DNA from: an uncultured Barnesiella sp.
Lineage (GTDB): Bacteria > Bacteroidota > Bacteroidia > Bacteroidales > Barnesiellaceae
NCBI GenBank assembly: GCA_944320015.1
Contig: CALUFO010000002.1
Span: 1-64,000 of the forward strand
Length of the DNA: 64,000 nucleotides
Reading direction: 5' to 3'
In this document: positions 16,354 to 24,655 of the stretch, one piece after another
Layout of the letters: each line of letters starts with the position of its first letter
Numbering within the stretch: position 1 is the stretch's first letter
The notes under the pieces: generated by a model
The model's input: the letters and a program-made list of their open reading frames with translations, nothing else
Database searches by the model: none
Told to the model about the DNA's origin: nothing
Program-made: the position numbers and the translations under genes

Positions 16354-19300
16354 TTATAAAATTATTTTTTGACCATTTACAATATAAACCCCTCTGGGCA
16401 TATCATTGATGATAGTTTTCCCGGCCTCTACCTTTTGCAAGAGAACCATTTGACCGGCGATGTTGTACACGGCGACTTCGGCAGGTTCATTCGAGATGAC
16501 AACCAAGTTGCCGTCGGCGGCGTAAATTTTCGAGTCGGTCACGGTTTCGTTGTCGATAGCCGTCGGTACTTTGGGCGGCAGGTCAAACGCGGCAGGCATT
16601 TCGCCGCTACCCGGTTTGCATACGACATAGCATTCAAACGGGGCGATGTCGCGGCTGTTGTTGACAAACGAGCTCCCCGCAGCGTTGATGGCATAGATGC
16701 CGTCGGCGGTAGCCACCGGTTGGTAGGTAGGCATCATGTCATACTCTTTACCTGCTGTGGCGTCGAATGTAGGCGTAGCCACCACTTCGGCGTCGAAGGC
16801 TTTGAACGTGACCTCACCGCTTATGTTGGTGTAGTCGTCCAAGTCGTCGGCGTTGGGGAAACAGATGATATACGGGGTGTTGGCCGAGAGTTCCTGTGCG
16901 GCGGTGTAGCCTTCGGTCGTGAGGACTCTGAGCCAGAACGGATTCTTGGCGGTGTCGTATTGTCCGTCATTGTCATAGGCGCTGAGTTCGACCGTTTCGC
17001 CGGCTTTGTTTTGGGCGGTGATAGTCGTCACGTCGAAAGGCAAGACGATGCTTCTCCAGCCGCTTGTTTCTTGCTCGTTGGTCGTGAGGTTCTCATCGAG
17101 CGAGCGGGTATAGCTGATAGCGTTGGCGCGGAAATCCGAGGGGGCTTCGAAGGGTTTGCCGTCGGTCAATACGATTTGCCGGGCGATACCGTCGATAATC
17201 ACATTGTTTGCCTCGCTTTGAGCAGCGGCAGGGGCATAAACCAAGCAGTTGGGATTGGCCGTTGCAATCGGTTCGAAATCGGCGGTCACGCCACTCATGT
17301 CGATAGAGGTCACGCCTTCGTTCGAAGCGAACAGGGCGCCGATTGCGGAAGCATCGGGAGTAGCACCCGTGATAACGATTTTCTGGGCCGAAGCCAACGC
17401 GCTGGTCTCTTCGGGGGTTACCACCGTACCGTCGGCCGTAATTTCGGCGAGCGACACGATCGAGTTCATTCCGCCGTAGATGCTCGACTCTTTGTAGGCC
17501 GATATGGCGGTGAAAGGAACTTTGAGCGTACAATACTCGGGCTTGAAGGAGCCGGTAAAGGGCGTGTCGCCATTGCCGTTAGCCGTTGTGGTCGGCGGGG
17601 TGACCGCATGGCATTCGATGGTGTTGAGCGACCAGCAGTTGAAGAATATGCCCGGTGCAATCGATTGGATACTCTTGGGAAGAATCAACGATTTCAATGC
17701 ATTACAGTGAGCGAAAGTCCAATCGCCGTTGATACTTACGAGGGTGCTGGGCAGGGTGACACTTTCCAAAGCAGAGCAGGAGTAGAATGTACCGCCGGGC
17801 AGGGCTGTTACACCCTCGGGAATCGTGATGGAGGTCAGTTTTTTACAGTTATAAAATATGCTGGTTCCCATCGATTCGAGTACGGGAGGCATATTGATTT
17901 CTTCGAGATTGGAGCAGCCGCTGAACAAGTCGTTGCCAAAAGTGCGTACGGTTTCGGGCAGCACTACCTTTTTCAAAGCGCTACACCCCATAAAGGCGTG
18001 ATAAGCCACCTCGATGGCCTCGCTTGGCAAGATGACGGTTTCGATCACCTTGTTGTTGACAAACATCTCTTTGGGGAATACATTGGCGACTGTGCCCATA
18101 CCGTTGAGGTAGGCCTCGCCGCCCGATACGATTTTGCTACCTTCCATATCGAGGTATTTGAGGGCGGGAAGCTCCCGAATGGTTTTAATATCGGAGCTGT
18201 TGAGCGTGCCTTGCAGAACGAGGGTCGTAATTGTATCGGTCTGTGCCGGGAGCAATGACGACAGGGTACCGGCTACGTCTACCCGGATAACCCCTTCGGG
18301 TACTTCGGGTTGAGATGTGCCCTCACTGGCAACAATACGCATGGCGTTGATATAGGAATAGCCGCTCGTGTTGTTGGCGCTTTTGCTGATAGTCAGTACG
18401 ACCACGCCTTGCGGGGTGGGAGTGATGCCGCTCACCGTGGCGATTTCCGAGGTGTTCGAGGCGGCGTTGATTGTGGCGCTACCACTGTTTTCGCCCACAT
18501 AGGTGTAGGTCGTCTCCCGGTTTCCGTCACCGCTTCGAGACCCGAAAGTCTGGAAGGTATAGCTGGCCGTTGGGTTCAGTCCCGATATGGTGAGAACCGG
18601 GTCGGCTCCGTTTGAACTGAAATTGCTGGTCGAGATAGCCTCGTTCATGTTCCATACCGATGAACTGCTGCCGTTGGTCGCAGCGTTGGTGAAACCTACG
18701 GTAAACTCGATAGAAACGGTTGTGGCCGTTCCGGTCGAATCGGTCAGCATATCATACCGTGAGCCCGTGTTTTGAGCATTGGCGTTGTTCCAGCTTTCCA
18801 GACCGGCATCGGCAGGGCCGAAGTTGACATAGATGGGAGTCGTGGATACGACGGTAGGTGTGCTCCCGGCGATTTCGGGGATATTGGCCTCTTTGACAAT
18901 GTTGAACAGAATATCGTGAGCCTCGTCGTTCAGGTGAACGCCGTCGCCCGAGTCGTATTCGGGACGAATGAAGCTATACCCGTCCTCTGTGGCGATAGGG
19001 GTATAGAAATCGAGAGCGAACTCTTTGTAAATGCTTTTGATGCTGTCTGTGAGTTCTTTGAATTGGTCTCTGGCCGTTTGTTTATAATAGTCGGGTTGAT
19101 TATCTTCGGTGTAGGGGCCGTTGTATGTCTCACCGAAGTTGTGCGGTTGCGAGGTGGTGATCCACACTTTCACGCCGGCCGCCTTGGCCAAATTGATAAT
19201 CGTGGCGAAATGCTCCAGCTGGGTGGCGACGGGAATGCCGTTCGACACATCGTTGGTGGGCATGTTGATGATAATGGCGTTGGGCGAGAGGCTGAGGGCT

Positions 19301-19617
19301 TTGGTGATGTTCCTTTCCTCGTCGACTTCGAGAATATGAGCACCTGTGTTATAAGGCTCGGTTCCGGTGGGCATGATAGCGCAGGTGGTGTATCCGCCTT
19401 TGGCGAGATTGGTCACCGTATTGGTCGGGTCGAGCGATTGCAAATAGGTGCGGTATTGGTTCACCCAAGCTCGGTTGGAGTCGGTTACACCGGCACCGGC
19501 CGCGGTCGATGAGCCCAATACGACGATTCTCGTTCCTGCCTGTGTGAAAGTCACGAAACAGGAAACCAACAAAATACATAAAGTACTGAGGATTGTTTTT
19601 TTCATTTTCGTCTTCAT
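16354..19617 (-). CDS. Large exported SGNH-hydrolase / BspA leucine-rich-repeat protein
   Basis: A 1087-aa secreted protein. After a signal peptide (ILSTLCILLVSCFVTFTQAG) comes an SGNH/GDSL esterase domain, about 30-255. It has block I VVLGSSTAAGAG (nucleophile Ser), a PTNDVSNG segment in place of the usual GxND, and DGVHLND (catalytic Asp/His). A beta-rich domain follows (about 262-440), then a BspA-type LRR region (about 445-680) with repeats such as FMGCSALKKVVLPETV and FYNCKKLTSITIPEGV. A further beta region ends in a sorting-like tail (VYNIAGQMVLLQKVEAGK..PRGVYIV) like type IX secretion cargo. Substrate and location are inferred as cell surface. It has its own promoter and terminator and is flanked by repeat clusters. 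Confidence 0.88.
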   Translation of the reverse strand: MKTKMKKTILSTLCILLVSCFVTFTQAGTRIVVLGSSTAAGAGVTDSNRAWVNQYRTYLQSLDPTNTVTNLAKGGYTTCAIMPTGTEPYNTGAHILEVDEERNITKALSLSPNAIIINMPTNDVSNGIPVATQLEHFATIINLAKAAGVKVWITTSQPHNFGETYNGPYTEDNQPDYYKQTARDQFKELTDSIKSIYKEFALDFYTPIATEDGYSFIRPEYDSGDGVHLNDEAHDILFNIVKEANIPEIAGSTPTVVSTTPIYVNFGPADAGLESWNNANAQNTGSRYDMLTDSTGTATTVSIEFTVGFTNAATNGSSSSVWNMNEAISTSNFSSNGADPVLTISGLNPTASYTFQTFGSRSGDGNRETTYTYVGENSGSATINAASNTSEIATVSGITPTPQGVVVLTISKSANNTSGYSYINAMRIVASEGTSQPEVPEGVIRVDVAGTLSSLLPAQTDTITTLVLQGTLNSSDIKTIRELPALKYLDMEGSKIVSGGEAYLNGMGTVANVFPKEMFVNNKVIETVILPSEAIEVAYHAFMGCSALKKVVLPETVRTFGNDLFSGCSNLEEINMPPVLESMGTSIFYNCKKLTSITIPEGVTALPGGTFYSCSALESVTLPSTLVSINGDWTFAHCNALKSLILPKSIQSIAPGIFFNCWSLNTIECHAVTPPTTTANGNGDTPFTGSFKPEYCTLKVPFTAISAYKESSIYGGMNSIVSLAEITADGTVVTPEETSALASAQKIVITGATPDASAIGALFASNEGVTSIDMSGVTADFEPIATANPNCLVYAPAAAQSEANNVIIDGIARQIVLTDGKPFEAPSDFRANAISYTRSLDENLTTNEQETSGWRSIVLPFDVTTITAQNKAGETVELSAYDNDGQYDTAKNPFWLRVLTTEGYTAAQELSANTPYIICFPNADDLDDYTNISGEVTFKAFDAEVVATPTFDATAGKEYDMMPTYQPVATADGIYAINAAGSSFVNNSRDIAPFECYVVCKPGSGEMPAAFDLPPKVPTAIDNETVTDSKIYAADGNLVVISNEPAEVAVYNIAGQMVLLQKVEAGKTIINDMPRGVYIVNGQKIIL

Positions 19618-19649
19618 GGTTTAATTAATAAAATATGAATAATTGACCA

Positions 19650-19681
19650 CAAAGATAGGGTAGAGCCTCGGTATAAATAAA
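19650..19681 (-). promoter_or_regulatory. Promoter of the SGNH/LRR gene
   Basis: On the minus strand TTTA, a 20-bp spacer and TATCTTTG match the Bacteroidetes consensus with one mismatch at -33. It lies 33 bp before the start codon. Confidence 0.65.
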
Positions 19682-19685
19682 GTAC

Positions 19686-19713
19686 TATTTTAGTAAAAGA
19701 TGATACTAAAATA
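19686..19713. promoter_or_regulatory. Inverted repeat next to the SGNH/LRR promoter
   Basis: TATTTTAGTA (19686-19695) and TACTAAAATA (19704-19713) form a perfect 10-bp inverted repeat with an 8-bp spacer. It lies just upstream of the -33 element, a suitable place for a dimeric regulator. Confidence 0.5.
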
Positions 19714-19809
19714 ACAAAAAGAGGCTTTTTCCTTTGTGTCACAGTAATATTTCCTTCAACCCCTCAGGTGTAATCGGAAAGATTGTAGTTTGTAAGTGTA
19801 GTAGATACA

Positions 19810-19875
19810 TTTAAACTCCTCCTCTGTGTTTTGCGGAGCAAAATATAGGGGAGGTGGCGAAGCCGGAGGGGTTGT
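19810..19875 (+). repeat. Palindromic repeat, copy I
   Basis: Arm 1 is TTTTGC-gga-GCAAAA and arm 2 is GGC-gaa-GCC, with TTTAAACTCCTCC at the left and GGAGGGGTT at the right, running into the second 190-bp module. Confidence 0.9.
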
Positions 19876-20051
19876 ATGTTCATTCTTCTCAACAGCGAGA
19901 AGAACGAACCAAGAAGCGCCGCCGCTGTTATCGGGCTTATTCGCTCGGCCGCTACTGCCGCCATCGGGGGCTGCGGAACTCGCTGAGCTCAGACAGTCCT
20001 CGCCCTGTTTCCTCCGCCGGCAGGCGTCCTCCCGGCCCGATAAAGGCGGTT
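19862..20051 (+). repeat. 190-bp GC-rich repeat module, copy 2
   Basis: About ten substitutions separate it from 15513-15701. The TTATCGGGC / GCCCGATAA long-range inverted repeat and the TTCTTCTC/GAGAAGAA stem are kept. As in copy 1 the module follows directly on the GGAGGGGTT end of a palindromic repeat. Confidence 0.8.
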
Positions 20052-20100
20052 TTCCTTTCTCACTATTAAATTTTTACTCTTGTTTGCCGTAGGCGAGGGA

Positions 20101-20170
20101 TTTAAACTCCTCCTCTGTGTTTTCCGCAAGAAAATATAGGGGAGGTGCCCGTTAGGGCGGAGGGGTTTAA
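20101..20170 (+). repeat. Palindromic repeat, copy J
   Basis: Arm 1 is TTTTCC-gca-aGAAAA and arm 2 is GCCC-gtta-GGGC. The ends TTTAAACTCCTCC and GGAGGGGTTTAAA are complete. With copies I and the 190-bp module it fills the gene-free stretch 19720-20194. Confidence 0.9.
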
Positions 20171-20194
20171 ATTGGTTGAGGTGCGAAAGCGGAG

Positions 20195-20710
20195 TTATTT
20201 TTTTGTGCGGCGTGACGCCCGGGTCATGGTGAAAGCCCGTTTGTAAAAGATAAACAGGGGGATAGTCGCTCCCACGGCCAGCGTGAAGAGTACCGAGGCG
20301 GTAGTAATCCCATTCTTGAACATTTCGAGCAAATAGTGTATTGCCTCGCTTTCGTTTCCGCTGCTTTGCAGGAACTTAATCAAGGAGAACACCGTGCGGT
20401 AGGCATACATTCCCGGGATCATAGGGAGCAAGGCCGGGATATACAATACCGTGGCCGGGCAAAGCAATTTGTCGGCCGCCAGCAGGCTGAGCATGCCTAT
20501 GGAAAATGAGGCGATGAACGAGGACGAGGCGATGTCCAACCCCGTATATTGCAGCAGGAAAAACCGTATGCTGTGTCCCACGGCCGCCAGTATGGCCGTG
20601 TAGAGAATAGCCCGGCGGGGCGGATTGGAGATGACCGAGAACCCAATGGCCGCAATGGCCGCCCCGAGGGCGTCGGCGAGGATAGCGCCTGTGATAGTCC
20701 AGTCGATCAT
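20195..20710 (-). CDS. Threonine/serine exporter, second subunit (ThrE C-terminal / DUF3815 domain)
   Basis: A 171-aa integral membrane protein with about five hydrophobic segments (GAILADALGAAIAAIGFSVI, FIASFSIGMLSLLAADKLL, a short IPALLPMIPGMYAYRTVF motif and a C-terminal VLFTLAVGATIPLFIFYK). The proline-glycine motif IPALLPMIPG is characteristic of the ThrE/YjjB family, which exports threonine or serine when paired with the YjjP half. The start ATG at 20710 overlaps the stop of the upstream half by 4 bp. A longer open frame to 21169 lies in a region read in another frame by the first subunit and is not used. Confidence 0.9.
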   Translation of the reverse strand: MIDWTITGAILADALGAAIAAIGFSVISNPPRRAILYTAILAAVGHSIRFFLLQYTGLDIASSSFIASFSIGMLSLLAADKLLCPATVLYIPALLPMIPGMYAYRTVFSLIKFLQSSGNESEAIHYLLEMFKNGITTASVLFTLAVGATIPLFIFYKRAFTMTRASRRTKK

Positions 20711-21483
20711 AGCAGTTTCCCTCCCATCATTAAGAGTGTGACTCCCATGCCGAAGGCGATGCAGATGATGAGCAGGAGCGCATTGATGAGCCTTGCCGTT
20801 CCCGCCAGCACATGGCCTTCGATAATGTCGATAACCCCATTGATCAACGGTACGCCCGGGATTAAATAGAGCACGCTGGTACCGATGGCGATGTCGGGGG
20901 TATCGCCCCATTGCTGCCACAGGGTTATCGAGGCGATCAACGAGGCGATAAAAGCCGAGATGGAGAATGTGAAATAGTGGTTGACATGCCGGTCGCCCAG
21001 CAGTTGTTTGATGCGAAATCCCACGAGGGTCGCCACCAAAACAGCAGCGACGGCAATCCAGTCGCCATTGAACAGGCGGCAGAAAGATGCGTTGGCCAGC
21101 CCTACCAATATCCACATCTGCCACGGGTTTATCCGGGGTTTGCCGGTGATGGCTCTGAACCGCTCCCATAGCGTGTCGAGTGAAAGGTGCTTGTCGTAGG
21201 CATCCCAGCTGAGGGCGCTTAGGTCGGAGTTGATTGCGAAGTTGACTCCTCCCGCCTTGGCGGTGTTTACGATACTATACACATGGGTATTCTCCTTGTT
21301 GCGCAGCGTCATGATGATGGTCTTGTGAAACAGGGTCATGTGTGCTTCGAATCCAAACGACTCGGCTATGCGTGCTGTGTTGCGCACGATGCGCGATGTG
21401 TGTACGCCCGATGCCATGAGGCATGTGGCATACTCCGAGAGGAATTGCGATACTGATTTCAGTTCTTCGTGTACGTTGTTCAC
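20707..21483 (-). CDS. Threonine/serine exporter, first subunit (ThrE N-terminal / DUF1212 domain)
   Basis: A 258-aa protein. The cytoplasmic N-terminal half (about 1-125) has the family pattern SVSQFLSEYATCLMASGVHTSRIVRN and ALSWDAYDKHLS. It is followed by five hydrophobic segments, including LVGLANASFCRLFNGDW and GTSVLYLIPGVPLINGVIDI. This corresponds to YjjP. The full Corynebacterium ThrE is a fusion of both halves; here they are separate genes with translational coupling (ATGA overlap). The likely role is amino-acid export at the inner membrane. Confidence 0.92.
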   Translation of the reverse strand: MNNVHEELKSVSQFLSEYATCLMASGVHTSRIVRNTARIAESFGFEAHMTLFHKTIIMTLRNKENTHVYSIVNTAKAGGVNFAINSDLSALSWDAYDKHLSLDTLWERFRAITGKPRINPWQMWILVGLANASFCRLFNGDWIAVAAVLVATLVGFRIKQLLGDRHVNHYFTFSISAFIASLIASITLWQQWGDTPDIAIGTSVLYLIPGVPLINGVIDIIEGHVLAGTARLINALLLIICIAFGMGVTLLMMGGKLL

Positions 21484-21527
21484 CTTTGTTCAATACTTAT
21501 TTTTAAGTACGGCGCCTCGGGTTGCGA

Positions 21528-22652
21528 TTATTCTCCCCAGACGGTTTTTGCGATATTCTTCATGGCGACAATCTTGTTCCACATCGCCTGTTCGGTGATG
21601 GAACTGTTGCCATTGGCGTCACGGAAATTGCCTTGGCTGCTCAGGTGGAGCGATTCCAGCGGGAGCAATCGTGCGGCGGTCTCGATATGATGAATGATAT
21701 TGCTGGCCGAGATGGGCTGGTTGCTCGATGTCGATACCAGACCCAATATGACCTCTTTCCCTTGACAATAGTTCAGGAGGGAGAAGTCGATGTTTTCGTT
21801 TTCCCTGTTGCCGAAATCAAACGCAAAGGCGTCGGCTCGGGAGGCAAGCAGGGTTTCGGCCAATTTCTCTTTGTCGCCCGCGCTCCACCACCGGTTGTCG
21901 AATTGCAGGGAGACGCACATGTCGAGAGGTTTTTGTTCCAGACAAGCGTCATTGAGCCGAGCCGCGGTGGCCGCCAGCGTGAGTATGTCGATGTTGACGG
22001 CCTCGGAAATCTTCTGTATATCGCTGTCGCCTGTTAAACTCCATGTGTAGTCGCTGAATTGAAGGAAGCGGCATCCCATGTTGTAGAACTCGGAGAGAAC
22101 TTTTCGATAGGTGCGGGCGATGTCGTGAACCAGCATATCCATGTCGGGGTAGAACCGGTTTGTGTTGTGGCGGTTCTCGGGACGGATAAGTTCGACCAGC
22201 AGTGTCGTGGGCGAGGGCAACAGTGCTTTGGCATACATGTCGCCGCCGATAATTCCGGTGAGGTAGGTGAAATGCTGGGTCACGGGCGGGGTGGAGAGAA
22301 AATGGTTGTCGAAGTCGATTTTCCCCGATACGACCGATTCGCTGTTCTCATTGCGCTCTTTGGCTTCCTCGGTTTCTACGTTCTCTACCTCGGCCTCTTG
22401 CTTGGAGATGTTCTCCAAATGATGAAAGAAATCGATATAGCTGCTCGAACTATAATCGCCGTCGGTCACGCATTTCAGTCCTATTTCTTTGCATTTTTCG
22501 ACGATTCGAAAAATTTCTTTGTCCTCGATTTCCTGTAATTTCACCGCACTCCACACCCCGTCTTGGAACAGTTTGCGGGCGCCGGTCAACGCCTCGGAGT
22601 ACACGAAGTTCCCCGTTATATCCACACTGAAAGGAATTGTTCTTGCCATCAC
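21528..22652 (-). CDS. UROD/MetE-like protein controlled by a cobalamin riboswitch
   Basis: A 374-aa protein with the TIM-barrel of the C-terminal half of B12-independent methionine synthase: SVDITGNFVYSEAL at the start, KCVTDGDYSSSSYIDFF, LLPSPTTLLVELIRPENR, and LTEQ-like SITEQAMWNKIVAM near the end. The usual zinc site looks degraded. The expected H-x-C reads DMC, the Glu segment reads FAFDFGN, and the final PQCGF motif reads SSQGNF. Ordinary homocysteine methylation by bound zinc is therefore doubtful. The cobalamin riboswitch just upstream shows it responds to B12 and implies a corrinoid-linked or methionine role. Met1 or Met2 could be the start. Confidence 0.8.
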   Translation of the reverse strand: MMARTIPFSVDITGNFVYSEALTGARKLFQDGVWSAVKLQEIEDKEIFRIVEKCKEIGLKCVTDGDYSSSSYIDFFHHLENISKQEAEVENVETEEAKERNENSESVVSGKIDFDNHFLSTPPVTQHFTYLTGIIGGDMYAKALLPSPTTLLVELIRPENRHNTNRFYPDMDMLVHDIARTYRKVLSEFYNMGCRFLQFSDYTWSLTGDSDIQKISEAVNIDILTLAATAARLNDACLEQKPLDMCVSLQFDNRWWSAGDKEKLAETLLASRADAFAFDFGNRENENIDFSLLNYCQGKEVILGLVSTSSNQPISASNIIHHIETAARLLPLESLHLSSQGNFRDANGNSSITEQAMWNKIVAMKNIAKTVWGE

Positions 22653-22796
22653 ATTTTCTATTTTAGTTCATACTGGTTGGCAGAATAAAAACCGCCAACG
22701 ATTACTATTCCTTTTGCAAAAGCAAAAAGCCGTGTGTTTTCTCGAGAATTTTTTTGCGGCCTCTCGATCCTCGGAGGGAGCCGTCCCTATTACTGG

Positions 22797-22978
22797 GCAA
22801 CCGGCAGGTCTTCTGACTTGTTCTTCTTCCCGGGCGCCTTCCCGATACCGATACGGATCAGTGGCATTGCAGCGTTTGCCCGGGAATCGTTGTGAAACTT
22901 CACAGCAGCGGGCCTGTTCGGGATTTGCACCCGATTCCCTTTTCATTGCTTTATCGAATGGATAAAAGCAAACCGGTT
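22797..22978 (-). promoter_or_regulatory. Cobalamin riboswitch
   Basis: On the minus strand the conserved B12-aptamer segments appear in order: AACCGGTTT, GGGTGCAAATCCC, GAACAGGCCCGCTGCTGTGA, a variable arm with paired CCCGGGCAAACG, GCAATGCCACTG, and finally AGTCAGAAGACCTGCCGGTT. All hallmark blocks, including the B12 box, are present. It lies 145 bp before the MetE-like gene on the same strand. A GTTGGC / GCCAAC hairpin (22675-22699) just before that start codon could be part of the expression platform. Together these explain the gene-free stretch 22653-23065. Confidence 0.95.
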
Positions 22979-22986
22979 ACGGTGGG

Positions 22987-23018
22987 CAAAGTTATATCCT
23001 TTGTTTATATTTCGCAAC
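22987..23018 (-). promoter_or_regulatory. Promoter for the cobalamin riboswitch transcript
   Basis: On the minus strand GTTG, a 20-bp spacer and TAACTTTG match the Bacteroidetes pattern with one change at -33. It lies directly before the aptamer. Confidence 0.65.
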
Positions 23019-23065
23019 ACTTTTCTAAAAAAATCTTACATGTGTGGCGTGCCCCGATTTTTAAT

Positions 23066-24454
23066 TTATTGACCGATAGAGCCTTGCCGATAACCTGCGA
23101 CATCGGCGATTATCCGGGGAATCTCGGTGTTGTCGAGCCTGCCATGAAAGTTTTCGGCTCCGGCGCCTATGGCATAGAGGGGGACATGGCCGGCGGTATG
23201 AGAGCCTATCGTCCACTGGATCAAGGCGATTTCGTTGATGATTTGTTTCGCCGCCTCGGTTATCGGCTCGTTGTCTTCATAAAGCGATTTGACCAAGTCG
23301 CCTTGCCGGGAGAGAATCGTTTGCTCATATACCTGTTTGAGCAAAGCCTCTTGCTCGGGCGAGAGCGTGAGGTGTGACCAGAATCCGAAGGCTTGCGCCA
23401 GCGCCTCCCGCATCGCCTCCCACGACAGTATCCCACCTTGGCCGAGCCTCTCGGCAATCAACCGGGTAAAGGCCGAGCCGCTCATGGTCTGGTATTGGAG
23501 CGCCTGCAAGTTGAGCGCATATTCGCCCCTGCCCAACACGACACCTCCCGTCTCGTGGTCGGCCGTGATCACGATAAGTGTTTCGTCGGGGTGAGCCAAA
23601 TAAAAATCATAGGCTATCTGTACCGACTCTTCCAAATCTTTTACCTCCCGGAGGTTGGTTGCCCCGTCTTGGGCATGTCCCGCCCAATCGATTTTGGAGG
23701 CCTCGACCATTAGGAAGAACCCGTCGCCTTTCCGTTGCAGAAAGTCTATGGCGCAGCGGGTGAGGTCGGCCAGACACACATCGCCCGGCTTGCGGTCTAT
23801 GGCATAGGGGAAACTGCGTTCGGGGAATAAAATCATATTCGTGGCGCTCTCGGCCTTTTGGGAGTATTCCTGTACGCTACGAACCAGCGTGAATCCCTTC
23901 TCGGGAATCATTTCGTACAACGATTTTTCCCCCTCGGGAGCGGGTTGAGTAAAAGCTGTCCCGGCAAAAAAATCGAACTGCGAGTCGAGCATGTCGACCC
24001 CTACCTCGTAGCGGGAGTCCCTATCGATTTGATGGGCAAAAAAAGCCGCCGGCGTGGCGTCGTCGATCTCGCCGCTGGTGACGATTCCCACTGGGATACC
24101 TTTTCCCCGGGCGGCCGTGGCGATGCTATATATAGGTAGGCTGTCGGCGTCGACCCCCACCGCGTTGTTGTTGGTTTTTTCTCCGCAGGCGAGGGCGGTG
24201 CCGGCCGCTGCCGAGTCGGTGATGCTCCGGTTGGCCGAGTTGGTGTTGACAATAGCCGCATGGGGGAATGTCGAGAATAACAACGGCGAGGGGCCTACCT
24301 TGCCCGATAGCTCGCCGTAGAACAATTCGGTTCCATTGACTTGGTTTATACCCATGCCGTCGCCGATAATATAGAATACATATTTGGGTGCGGCCGAAAA
24401 CAACGTGAGAACCGAAAAGAGGAATAAACAGACTACCGAAAGAATCTTTTTCAT
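23066..24454 (-). CDS. Exported alkaline phosphatase
   Basis: A 462-aa PhoA-type phosphomonoesterase with a signal peptide (ILSVVCLFLFSVLTLFSA). Metal and catalytic sites are clear: YIIGDGMG (Asp32), SITDSAAAGTA (nucleophile Ser81), EASKIDWAGHA (about 251-261), and ITADHETGG (late Asp/His ligands). Together they bind two Zn and one Mg. It acts in the periplasm to release phosphate from organic esters. It stands alone, convergent with nothing and followed on its strand by the riboswitch region. The length fits the family. Confidence 0.95.
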   Translation of the reverse strand: MKKILSVVCLFLFSVLTLFSAAPKYVFYIIGDGMGINQVNGTELFYGELSGKVGPSPLLFSTFPHAAIVNTNSANRSITDSAAAGTALACGEKTNNNAVGVDADSLPIYSIATAARGKGIPVGIVTSGEIDDATPAAFFAHQIDRDSRYEVGVDMLDSQFDFFAGTAFTQPAPEGEKSLYEMIPEKGFTLVRSVQEYSQKAESATNMILFPERSFPYAIDRKPGDVCLADLTRCAIDFLQRKGDGFFLMVEASKIDWAGHAQDGATNLREVKDLEESVQIAYDFYLAHPDETLIVITADHETGGVVLGRGEYALNLQALQYQTMSGSAFTRLIAERLGQGGILSWEAMREALAQAFGFWSHLTLSPEQEALLKQVYEQTILSRQGDLVKSLYEDNEPITEAAKQIINEIALIQWTIGSHTAGHVPLYAIGAGAENFHGRLDNTEIPRIIADVAGYRQGSIGQ

Positions 24455-24608
24455 AGCGATACAATTTTAGGGTCGTGTGAAAAAAAGATAGGAGTGGCGA
24501 GCGTTGTGGCAAGTAAGAATGAATTTTCGGAGTGCCGCCGCAGACCGCTTTCTATCTTATGCGAAGGTAGCGAAAAAATAGATATATCATTTGAAGAAAA
24601 GATTAAAT

Positions 24609-24650
24609 TTTAAACTCCTCCTTTTGAGATCTTTGTAATTGGCAAGGTGG
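24609..24650 (+). repeat. Palindromic repeat, copy K (decayed)
   Basis: TTTTAAACTCCTCC and AAGGTGG are recognisable, but the middle has lost arm 1. It is a partial relic. Confidence 0.5.
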
Positions 24651-24655
24651 TACAA

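Noticed and set aside
16369..18258. 629-aa open frame on the plus strand
   Set aside because: Antisense of the SGNH/LRR gene, a GC-rich shadow with no recognisable domains.
20711..21169. N-terminal extension of the second ThrE subunit
   Set aside because: The extension is out-of-frame translation of the first subunit; the ATGA overlap at 20707-20710 gives the natural start.
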